Below the pieces are notes generated by a model. The model ran no database searches, was not told the DNA's origin, and saw only the letters and a program-made list of their open reading frames with translations. Positions 1 to 5,011 of a stretch of DNA of 5,037 nucleotides are shown here, one piece after another. Position numbers and translations under genes: made by a program. The DNA comes from Actinomycetota bacterium. GTDB lineage: Bacteria; Actinomycetota; Rubrobacteria; Rubrobacterales; Rubrobacteraceae. The stretch spans positions 1-5,037 of the forward strand of contig JAIVIG010000368.1 in NCBI GenBank assembly GCA_020200675.1. Reading direction: 5' to 3'. Positions within the stretch are counted from its first letter, which is position 1. Every line of letters starts with the position of its first letter.

Positions 1-714
1 GAGCGGGAGCATCCCTCCGACCGCGAGACGCACGGCCTCCGCCGGGGACATGGGGGCCATGCTCAGATCGAGTTGCCCCGCCTCGGCCCGTGACAGTCGC
101 CGGAGATCGTCCACGAGGCGCCCCAGGCGTTCGAACTCCGCGTATAGGAGCGTCCAGGTCTCCTGGGAAGGCTCGACCACCCCCTCGGCCAGACCTTCCA
201 TGTAGCCCCGGATGGTGGAAAGGGGGGTGCGTAGCTCGTGTGAGACGTCGGAGATCACCTCCATCCTCCGTCTCTCGGCCTCCTCGAGGGCTCTCGCCAT
301 GGCGTTGAAGCTCTGTGAGAGCTCCCCTAGCTCGTCTGCGTCGCGCACCGGCACACGCTCCCCGTAGCGCCCTGACGCGATGCGGCTGGTAGCGGCGAGC
401 ACGTACCGTAACGGTTCTACAAACCGCCGAGAGATGAAGAGGCTGGCCAACGCGGCCGCCACCGTGGCCACCACCCCGGCGGCGAGCAGGGAGTAGAGAA
501 GCGTCTGCCCGAAAGCTTCGGCCGGGGTATCGTCCGTGCCTCCCAACAAGAGCGCCGGCTCGAAACGCCCGAAGATGATCGGGGCAATAATGAGTACGGC
601 CATCAGCAGCGTGAGCACGGCGACCAGGACCACTAGGAAGTGAGACAGGAAGAGCTTGGCCCCGAGGCCGCGGGGAAGACGGCGGGGTCGCTTCGTGGCC
701 CTGGTGGGTCTCAC
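1..714 (-). CDS. Sensor histidine kinase, 3' end cut by window edge
   Basis: This is a membrane sensor kinase that autophosphorylates on histidine and passes the phosphate to the response regulator encoded just upstream. The 238 visible residues show a basic N-terminus (residues 2-16), a first membrane helix (about 24-48), a short outside loop (about 49-70) and a second membrane helix (about 71-95). A HAMP linker follows (about 96-148, with EPL at 100-102 and DELGELSQSFNAM at 127-139). The dimerisation/phosphoacceptor domain contains SHELRTPL, so His159 is the expected phosphorylation site. The catalytic ATPase domain with its N, G1 and G2 boxes would lie beyond base 1. The GTG start at 714-712 was chosen because it overlaps the regulator stop as GTGA, which implies translational coupling; no strong Shine-Dalgarno is visible and the frame is open further upstream. 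The sensing loop is only about 22 residues, so the signal may be sensed within or near the membrane. The stimulus is unknown. Confidence 0.93.
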   Translation of the reverse strand, partial: MRPTRATKRPRRLPRGLGAKLFLSHFLVVLVAVLTLLMAVLIIAPIIFGRFEPALLLGGTDDTPAEAFGQTLLYSLLAAGVVATVAAALASLFISRRFVEPLRYVLAATSRIASGRYGERVPVRDADELGELSQSFNAMARALEEAERRRMEVISDVSHELRTPLSTIRGYMEGLAEGVVEPSQETWTLLYAEFERLGRLVDDLRRLSRAEAGQLDLSMAPMSPAEAVRLAVGGMLPL

Positions 715-1415
715 GGCCGACGGAACCTGTACCCGACCCCGCGAACGGTCTGGACGTAGCGAGGGTCCGAAGGGTCGTCCTTCAGTTTTTTGCGCAGGTT
801 GGCGACGTGGACGTCCACCACATGGTCGCTACCGAAATAGTTTTCTCCCCACACACGCTCCAGGAGTCGGCTCCGACTGAAGACGAACCCCGGGCGCGAT
901 GCCAGGGCAGCGAGCAACTCGAACTCCAGGGCGGTGAGGGACACCTCTTCTCCCAGGAGGCGCACCTCGCGACGGGCGGGGTCTACGGTCAGTTCTCCGA
1001 AGCTTAGCGGCGCATCTTCTTCTACTCTATCTCGGGCCGAAGACGCCCCGCCTCGTGGTCTCCGTAGCATCGCCCTTACCCGGGCAACCAGCTCTCCCGG
1101 GGAGAAGGGCTTGACGAGGTAGTCGTCGGCCCCCGTCGAAAGGCCTACGATCCTGTCCACCTCGTCGGCTCGGGCGGTCAGCATAATGACGTACGCCTCC
1201 GAGAAGCGCCTCAACTCCCGCAAGACCTCCATCCCATCGAGGCCGGGTAGCATCCAGTCCAGGACCACCACATCGGGATCCACCCGCCGGGCGACCTCGA
1301 GCGCCTCTCGACCGTCGAGGGTCTCGTGGACCTCAAAACCCTCCCTCTCCAAGTATTTCCGGAGTAAGGTCAGTAGGTTCTCCTCGTCTTCGACGACAAG
1401 TACCCGGACGCTCAT
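711..1415 (-). CDS. OmpR/PhoB-family response regulator
   Basis: This is a 234-residue DNA-binding response regulator of normal family length. The receiver domain (1-117) has the acidic pocket E9-D10, phosphoacceptor Asp53 in VVLDWMLPG, switch Thr80 in MLTA and Lys102 in VKPF. A short charged linker (118-136) leads to a winged-helix DNA-binding domain (about 137-232), with the typical LTALEFELL segment, a recognition-helix region around HVVDVHVANLRKKL, and the hairpin wing VRGVGYRF at the C-terminus. The ATG start is preceded by GAGAGGG eight bases upstream. The downstream kinase overlaps by four bases, so the two form a co-translated pair. Regulators of this family usually bind DNA as tandem dimers on direct repeats with 11-base period; such an array lies about 305 bases upstream (1721-1764), which suggests autoregulation but does not prove it. 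I cannot tell which named system (PhoP, MtrA, RegX3 and others) it is orthologous to. Confidence 0.96.
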   Translation of the reverse strand: MSVRVLVVEDEENLLTLLRKYLEREGFEVHETLDGREALEVARRVDPDVVVLDWMLPGLDGMEVLRELRRFSEAYVIMLTARADEVDRIVGLSTGADDYLVKPFSPGELVARVRAMLRRPRGGASSARDRVEEDAPLSFGELTVDPARREVRLLGEEVSLTALEFELLAALASRPGFVFSRSRLLERVWGENYFGSDHVVDVHVANLRKKLKDDPSDPRYVQTVRGVGYRFRRP

Positions 1416-1663
1416 GGCGAAGACCCTCTCGAAGAGGAGCCAGGGTCGCCACTCTTTGCCACTCGGTTCACCGCACTTCCTTCGCGAAGTCGGCTTCCTC
1501 CAAAGTCTCGCAGGCGCGCGAGCGAAGCCCCCACCGCACCCAGAAGAAGCTCCTCCACGCCGACGACATGATCGAGCCGGCTACGAGAGAGTGCAGACAA
1601 AGGTGAGAGAGCCTTGCCGATAGCGACAGCTTCTTCAACGATGACGAATCTTGGACCAAGCAC
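1412..1663 (-). CDS. Doubtful 83-residue open frame coupled to regulator start
   Basis: This frame begins at a GTG and ends in a TGA that overlaps the ATG of the response regulator (ATGA), the same kind of junction seen between regulator and kinase. The predicted peptide is not recognised. It has an aliphatic first two thirds (VIVEEAVAIG, VVGVEELLLGAVGASLARL) and a Ser/Gly/Arg-rich tail that looks like readthrough. Third-position G/C is clearly lower than in the neighbouring genes, and the nearest purine-rich stretch (AGGGTAGG at about 1675-1682 on the minus strand) is poorly spaced for this start. It could be a leader peptide, a decayed gene, or chance. I lean towards chance and list it only because of its position. 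Confidence 0.15.
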   Translation of the reverse strand: MLGPRFVIVEEAVAIGKALSPLSALSRSRLDHVVGVEELLLGAVGASLARLRDFGGSRLREGSAVNRVAKSGDPGSSSRGSSP

Positions 1664-1720
1664 AACCGCACGAGCCTACCCTACCAGATCGCCGCCACGA
1701 CGAGCACCAGGAAAAGCCCA

Positions 1721-1764
1721 TCTTGAACGAAACTTGATCCCGGCTTGACTCCGATTTGAGACCG
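1721..1764. promoter_or_regulatory. Four-copy 11-base direct repeat, probable response-regulator binding array
   Basis: CTTGA occurs at 1722, 1733 and 1744, and TTTGA at 1755, so four units sit at exactly 11-base steps. Read as 11-mers starting at 1721, the shared form is NCTTGANNCCG, with the CCG part kept in the last three units. Eleven-base direct repeats place successive sites on one face of the helix and are the usual binding pattern of PhoB/OmpR-family regulators, as in Pho boxes and mycobacterial PhoP sites. A regulator of that family is encoded about 305 bases away on the minus strand. On the plus strand, TATCGT (1771-1776) follows the last unit at a distance that would suit a -10 element of an activated promoter, but no plus-strand gene follows directly. 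Which strand is controlled is unresolved. Confidence 0.55.
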
Positions 1765-1891
1765 CTGCCTTATCGTACCAGCCGAGGTCGTAGCTTCTTC
1801 ACAGGCAGAAGAGCAAGGACGGAGGTAGTCGCCTCGCGATCTCGACACGCGTAGCGAACGCTAATGGGTCTTCACACCGATGGTGAAGGCA

Positions 1892-1900
1892 CGGAAAGCA
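1892..1900 (+). repeat. Possible inverted repeat of the IS element, tnp 3' side
   Basis: CGGAAAGCA lies 14 bases beyond the transposase stop and is the exact reverse complement of TGCTTTCCG at 3015-3023 on the other side of the gene. A 9-base match between two flanks of this size has an appreciable chance of being accidental, and IS110-group elements usually lack good terminal repeats, so this is a weak boundary marker. Confidence 0.25.
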
Positions 1901-1913
1901 ACCGTCTTGAAAG

Positions 1914-2891
1914 TCAAGGAGTCAGGGCATGAGGACACCTCCAGATAGCACGATCCCTCATCAAAGCGTTGAGGATCGAAAGCAGCTTCCTCATACACGC
2001 GACCAGGGCCACCTTCTTGGGCTTGCCGGCGTCAAGGAGCCGCTGGTAGAACTCCTTAATGGCGGGATTGAACCGGGTGGCGACAAGCGCCCCCATGTAG
2101 AGGACGGCCCTCACCGGAGCCCTACCTCCCCACGCCTCCCGCTTACCTCGCCTCTCGCCGGAGTCGCGGTTGAAGGGGGCGACCCCCACCAGGGCGCACA
2201 GGCGCTTGTGGGTGAGCGTGCCGAGTTCGGGCAGTTCGGCGATGAGCGTCCTCGCCAGGACCCGTCCGACACCGGGGACGCTCCTGAGCAGGATCTCGTT
2301 GGCCTTGAAGGCGGCGTTCCCCTCGATGGCGCCGTCGAGGTCATCGTCGGTGCGCTCGACCTCCCTCCGAAGCCACTCGATGTGTGCCCGGATGCGCCCG
2401 GCGAGAGCCGCGGGAGCCGTCTTGAGGCGGTTGTTCTCGGAGACGAGCATCTCGATGAGCTGGCGCCTCCTGACGAGGATGCCCTGCAAAGCTCGGGCTT
2501 CCTCGTCGGGAATGACGCTGGCCCTGGGCTCTACCACCCCGGCGAAGCGGGCGAGTACCAAAGCGTCTATCTTGTCGGTTTTCGCGAGCCGGCCCATCGC
2601 CTTGGCGAAGTCGCGGGCCTGTCTGGGGTTGACGACGGCCACGGCGATCCCGGCGGCGGCGATGGAGATGGCGGCCAGGCGCTCGTACCGGCCGGTGGCC
2701 TCCAAAACGACAAGTTCCGGACCCAATCCCCCGATGCGGGAGAGGATCTCGTCTATGCCCGCCTGATTGTTGGCCACCACGAAGGTCTCCCCGTCGGGGC
2801 CGCCAGCGGGGCTGGGCAGGATGCACACGTCGAGTGTCCTCTTGGAGACGTCGATGCCGACGTGGACTCCTTGTCGGGAGGGGCTTGTCAT
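1914..2891 (-). CDS. IS110-family transposase (DEDD recombinase)
   Basis: This is the transposase of an IS110-type element, an enzyme that, as shown for IS621, cuts and rejoins DNA guided by an element-encoded bridge RNA. At 325 residues it is full length. The N-terminal RuvC-like domain carries the DEDD set: Asp14 in GIDVSK, Glu64 in LEATGRY, and Asp106/Asp109 in KTDKIDA. A predicted helical coiled-coil follows (about 130-190). The C-terminal Transposase_20 domain begins with SVPGVG (204-209) and has the conserved Ser244 in RDSGERRG, equivalent to the catalytic serine of IS621, then GGRAPVR and KKVALVACMRKLL (292-304). The ATG at 2891-2889 has GAGGAG about ten bases upstream. All key residues are present and the frame is unbroken, so the enzyme looks functional. 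A long plus-strand frame opposite it is a GC-rich shadow. Confidence 0.96.
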   Translation of the reverse strand: MTSPSRQGVHVGIDVSKRTLDVCILPSPAGGPDGETFVVANNQAGIDEILSRIGGLGPELVVLEATGRYERLAAISIAAAGIAVAVVNPRQARDFAKAMGRLAKTDKIDALVLARFAGVVEPRASVIPDEEARALQGILVRRRQLIEMLVSENNRLKTAPAALAGRIRAHIEWLRREVERTDDDLDGAIEGNAAFKANEILLRSVPGVGRVLARTLIAELPELGTLTHKRLCALVGVAPFNRDSGERRGKREAWGGRAPVRAVLYMGALVATRFNPAIKEFYQRLLDAGKPKKVALVACMRKLLSILNALMRDRAIWRCPHALTP

Positions 2892-2920
2892 ACGATTGTT
2901 TCTCCTCGCTCTTCATTCAG

Positions 2921-2986
2921 GCCCGACCTTGCGGATACGAGCTTGCCCAGCGCAGCTAGGGCAGAGGCTCCGGCAACCGTTCGGGC
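2921..2986 (-). ncRNA. Candidate bridge RNA stem-loop of the IS110 element
   Basis: The noncoding stretch before the transposase can form one long nested hairpin. GCCCGA (2921-2926) pairs with TCGGGC (2981-2986), CGG (2932-2934) with CCG (2977-2979), GAGC (2939-2942) with GCTC (2967-2970), and TGCCC (2944-2948) with GGGCA (2959-2963), with a possible AGC/GCT extension in the loop. Stems broken by internal loops in this position fit the bridge RNAs of IS110-group elements, whose loops hold the target and donor guides. A full RNA would be longer than this hairpin, probably reaching towards 3060-3090. The pairing is read by eye; no guide sequences have been assigned, and a GC-rich region can give such pairing by chance. 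Confidence 0.35.
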
Positions 2987-3014
2987 TCCTCCAAAAACAG
3001 GGCGCGACGACGAG

Positions 3015-3023
3015 TGCTTTCCG
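3015..3023 (+). repeat. Possible inverted repeat of the IS element, tnp 5' side
   Basis: TGCTTTCCG is the partner of CGGAAAGCA at 1892-1900. It lies 124 bases before the transposase start. If it were the true end, the upstream noncoding part would be shorter than a typical bridge RNA, so at best it is subterminal. Confidence 0.22.
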
Positions 3024-3108
3024 ACGGTCTTAGCGAAGCCTGGACCAAGGAGAAATCGGTCTGTCGCGCCCATGTTGGCCGCATTGTGAACGACCAAAAC
3101 CAATATAC

Positions 3109-3114
3109 AAGGAG
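3109..3114 (+). promoter_or_regulatory. Strong ribosome binding site of the dehydrogenase gene
   Basis: AAGGAG is separated by six bases (AAAACA) from the ATG at 3121, an optimal match that fixes the start. The surrounding bases 3095-3120 are unusually A-rich for this window. A TATACA at 3104-3109 overlaps this site, so it is unlikely to be a -10 element for this gene, and no clear promoter is visible between the IS element and the start. Confidence 0.8.
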
Positions 3115-3120
3115 AAAACA

Positions 3121-4125
3121 ATGAAGTTGAAGCCGATAGAAGAGCAGGTCGTCGTGGTGATGGGAGCTTCGAGCGGCATAGGACGCGAGACAGCCCTTCG
3201 GTTCGCACGGAGGGGTGCGAAGGTGATCGTGTCCGCACGCGGCGAGTCCGGGCTACGCTCCCTCGTGGATCAGATACGCAGCGAGGACGGCGAGGCTATA
3301 GCGGTGGTGGCCGACGTAGCCGAGTTCGACCAGGTTAAGGCGGTCGCGGACAGTGCCGCCGAGGAGTACGGTAGACTCGACACTTGGGCTCACCTTGCCT
3401 CCGTCTCGCTCTTTGCTCCCCTGGAGGAGATCACGCCCGAGGAGTTTAAACGGGTTGTGGAGGTCGACCTCATGGGGCAGGTCTACGGAGCGATGGTTGC
3501 GCTGCCGCACCTGAAGCGCGAGGGCCGCGGGGCGCTAGTGCACGTCTCCTCCGTACTTGCCCGACGCTCGGTCCCGCTGCAGAGTCCCTACTGCGCCTCC
3601 AAGCACGGTGTCGAGGGCTTCGTTGAGTCCCTGCGCGTGGAGCTCAAGCGCGAGGGTTGGCCAATCGGGGTGACGAACGTGCTGCCGGCCTCGATAAACA
3701 CCCCGTTCTTCGACAAGTCCCGTACCAAGCTCGGTTACAGGCCGATGAGCATCCCCCCGTTCTACCCGCCCGGGGTCGTGGCCGACGCGCTCCTGTACGC
3801 GGCGGAGAACGCACCCCGAGACCTCGTCGTGGGTGGCGCCGGCAAGGCACTTCTCCTGACCCAACGCCTCTCGCCACGTCTAATGGACGCCATCATGCTT
3901 TACGCAGGCTTCCGATGGCAGCAAACGGACGAACCCAAGCCTGAGAGGGCGCCGGACTACCTCTTCGGGCCACTGGAGGGTGACGACAGGATCGAAGGGG
4001 ATCTCGGCAAGTGGTCGTTCTCGCGCAGCCTCTCCACCTGGCTGGACATGCATCCGAGGACGAAGCGGGGGGCAATAGTAGGAGGGGCATTATTGACTCT
4101 GGCCACCCTAAGAGCAAAGCGATAA
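3121..4125 (+). CDS. Short-chain dehydrogenase/reductase with C-terminal extension
   Basis: This is a predicted NAD(P)-dependent oxidoreductase of the classical SDR family; the substrate cannot be inferred. The Rossmann fold starts with GASSGIG (15-21), the TGxxxGIG cofactor loop. Arg40 after the second strand (VIVSAR) hints at NADP(H) preference. Asp65 (VADV) contacts adenine in relatives. The catalytic Ser144 (VSSV), Tyr157 and Lys161 (YCASK) are all in place. Two motifs differ from the norm: the NNAG segment reads HLAS (91-94), and the tetrad Asn position is Asp116 in VEVDLMG. At 334 residues it is about 80 longer than a basic SDR; the extra C-terminus is Pro/charged, then ends in a hydrophobic stretch GAIVGGALLTLATL (317-330) followed by basic residues, which could be a membrane tail. 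It lies convergent to the right-hand genes and divergent from the transposase, apparently as a single-gene unit. Confidence 0.93.
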   Translation: MKLKPIEEQVVVVMGASSGIGRETALRFARRGAKVIVSARGESGLRSLVDQIRSEDGEAIAVVADVAEFDQVKAVADSAAEEYGRLDTWAHLASVSLFAPLEEITPEEFKRVVEVDLMGQVYGAMVALPHLKREGRGALVHVSSVLARRSVPLQSPYCASKHGVEGFVESLRVELKREGWPIGVTNVLPASINTPFFDKSRTKLGYRPMSIPPFYPPGVVADALLYAAENAPRDLVVGGAGKALLLTQRLSPRLMDAIMLYAGFRWQQTDEPKPERAPDYLFGPLEGDDRIEGDLGKWSFSRSLSTWLDMHPRTKRGAIVGGALLTLATLRAKR

Positions 4126-4146
4126 GTCGGGTCACAAAAAGCTTGG

Positions 4147-4207
4147 AATAAAAGGGAAAACGATCTCTGTGCCCCACTTATGGGCTCAAGGGCAAACAAG
4201 AGGATCG
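4147..4207 (-). terminator. Intrinsic terminator for the minus-strand genes on the right
   Basis: Read on the minus strand, CGATC-C-TCT (4207-4199) pairs with AGAGATCG (4168-4161) with one bulged base, and an inner GCCC/GGGC stem (4185-4182 with 4174-4171) adds to it. The stem is followed at once by TTTTCCCTTTTATT (4160-4147). It begins 43 bases past the stop of the small gene ending at 4250. On the plus strand the downstream tail (4207-4220) is only moderately T-rich, so it is a poorer terminator for the dehydrogenase gene, though the hairpin may serve both directions. Confidence 0.6.
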
Positions 4208-4249
4208 AGTTCTATGTTTCCCGGCCTGTCCTTCAAAGTAGCCTGTGAG

Positions 4250-4639
4250 CTATAGTTTTATAAGATTCCTACCCGTGCTCAGGAGCCATCCTGAGAAGCG
4301 CTTTCGCCCCAACCGAACGAGAGCCAGCGTCTCGTCGGCCATCATTTCCGGCAACGGGTCGAGGGCCACGCCCTCGGCGCCCGAGCACGGCCCGTAGAGC
4401 ACCGAGACGATCTCGCCGGCGCTGCTCTCCCTAGCGCGCCAACCATCGTCACCGTATCCACCTAGGTGAAGGAACATCTCGGCCTCCTCCTCGTGCCCGA
4501 AAACCGGTAAGATCTCCCCGCCATCGCGATTCGTGGTCAGGAACTTCACCCGACCGCTGCCGTTCTTGGCGATCAGCCACCACCTCGGGCGCCGCCGGAT
4601 CCCTTGCACCACTCTTGCCGTCGAGATTTCTTCGATCAT
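4250..4639 (-). CDS. Unrecognised 129-residue protein
   Basis: I do not recognise this gene, but it is well supported as coding. It has AGAAGGAG eight bases before the ATG, strong third-position G/C, and a plausible soluble alpha/beta composition. Visible features are a basic-aromatic stretch RRRPRWWLIAKNG (15-27), VKFLTTNRDGGEILPVF (31-47), then EEEAEMFLHLGG (50-61), a turn-rich GDDGWR, and LYGPCSGAEGVALDPLPEMM (81-100) before a basic C-terminus. The LPVF...EEEAEMFL pattern followed by ALDPLP is loosely reminiscent of SseB-type N-terminal domains, a resemblance too weak to name it. There is no signal peptide or membrane segment. It follows the 108-residue gene by 45 bases on the same strand and is followed by a terminator, so it is likely the last gene of that operon. 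Confidence 0.8.
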   Translation of the reverse strand: MIEEISTARVVQGIRRRPRWWLIAKNGSGRVKFLTTNRDGGEILPVFGHEEEAEMFLHLGGYGDDGWRARESSAGEIVSVLYGPCSGAEGVALDPLPEMMADETLALVRLGRKRFSGWLLSTGRNLIKL

Positions 4640-4684
4640 CTCAGATGCTCCTTCTCTCCCAACACTTTCGCCTCCTCTTTCGGC

Positions 4685-5011
4685 TCACGATAGCGGCATC
4701 GGCATTGCGCGGATGAGCGACAGCCCAGTCTCGGAAGCAAAGATCGTGCCCGAATGGAAGGACTGTGCCCGCCTGAGCGCCACCGCCGACCACTCGTCGA
4801 TCACCTCTTCTAACGCGGCCGTCTTGACGACGATCTGGCGGGTGTCGACGAGCTCGGTTAGCTGCTCCTGCTGCTCCAGGGCCGTATTCAGATCTACCTG
4901 CATAGCCCAGTCGAAGGAGGCCCACACGGTGCGACCCTCGCCGGCCTTCTCTTCGATGAGCCGCCCGAGCTCGTCTCTCCGCCAGCCTAAAGGGTCTTCC
5001 TCGGGCCTCAT
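4685..5011 (-). CDS. Unrecognised 108-residue helical protein, start uncertain
   Basis: I do not recognise this protein. It is soluble, mostly helical and rather acidic in the first three quarters: EEDPLGWRRDELGRLIEEKAGEG (4-26), WASFDWAMQVDLNTALEQQEQLTELVDTR (30-58), KTAALEEVIDEWSAVALRRAQ (63-83). It has a less charged tail ending MPMPLS. No signal peptide, membrane segment or catalytic motif is seen. The ATG at 5011-5009 has GGGAGAG about ten bases upstream, which favours this start, but the frame stays open to the window edge (LERESRFL before the Met), so the gene may begin outside. The next gene starts 45 bases downstream with its own ribosome binding site, and the two probably share a transcript. 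A function such as toxin-antitoxin is not supported by anything visible. Confidence 0.72.
   Translation of the reverse strand: MRPEEDPLGWRRDELGRLIEEKAGEGRTVWASFDWAMQVDLNTALEQQEQLTELVDTRQIVVKTAALEEVIDEWSAVALRRAQSFHSGTIFASETGLSLIRAMPMPLS

Larger units (their letters stand above)
1416..1913. other. Long intergenic region between two-component system and transposase
   Basis: I find no convincing gene here. From left to right it holds the regulator's Shine-Dalgarno (about 1424-1430), the doubtful 83-codon frame, a near-perfect palindrome CTTGGACCAAG (1650-1660), the four-copy 11-base repeat array (1721-1764), and several short stem-loops close to the transposase stop: an imperfect stem 1793-1800/1808-1814, TAGC-GAAC-GCTA at 1852-1863, and CTTCAC/GTGAAG at 1870-1888. 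None of these stems is followed by a T-run on either strand, so none is a clear terminator. Some of the right part probably belongs to the insertion sequence. The promoter of the two-component operon should lie here, but no -35/-10 pair on the minus strand stands out. Confidence 0.6.
1892..3060 (-). mobile_element. IS110-family insertion sequence, ends approximate
   Basis: One complete IS110-type transposase gene with noncoding flanks defines the element. The transposase resembles the IS621 (IS110) group more than the IS1111 group, judging by the KTDxxDA motif, the SG-centred C-terminal motif and the LYMGALVAT/KKVALVACMRKL segment. In that group the longer noncoding end lies upstream of the gene and carries the bridge RNA, and no target duplication is made. 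Here the upstream noncoding stretch is at most 229 bases (2892-3120). Both boundaries are estimates: the left is set at an inverted repeat CGGAAAGCA (1892-1900) matched by TGCTTTCCG (3015-3023), the right by leaving room for an RNA of typical length. The element lies between the two-component operon and the dehydrogenase gene. Confidence 0.6.

Noticed and set aside
1745..1773. A conventional plus-strand promoter TTGACT with CCTTAT 17 bases on.
   Set aside because: The -35 match is good but is simply one unit of the phased repeat, the -10 match is poor, and no gene follows on that strand.
1870..1888. Stem-loop CTTCAC/GTGAAG just past the transposase stop as a terminator.
   Set aside because: The stem is only six base pairs and no T-run follows on either strand.
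2888..3073. A 61-codon minus-strand frame beginning with Met-Gly-Ala whose stop overlaps the transposase ATG.
   Set aside because: Codon use is not like the neighbouring genes, no family is recognisable, and the region is better explained as noncoding sequence of the IS element with RNA-like pairing. The longer version of the frame runs antisense into the dehydrogenase gene.
1929..3089. A 386-codon plus-strand frame opposite the transposase.
   Set aside because: It runs antisense to a clear full-length IS110 transposase, has no recognisable domain, and its length is explained by the scarcity of stop codons in high-GC DNA.
4239..4260. TAGC/GCTA stem followed by TAGTTTTA as a plus-strand terminator of the dehydrogenase gene.
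   Set aside because: A four-pair stem is too weak, and the T stretch is the last codons of the opposite gene.
4685..5011. A toxin-antitoxin assignment for the two small right-hand genes.
   Set aside because: Size and pairing alone suggest it, but neither protein shows a known toxin fold motif or a DNA-binding antitoxin domain.
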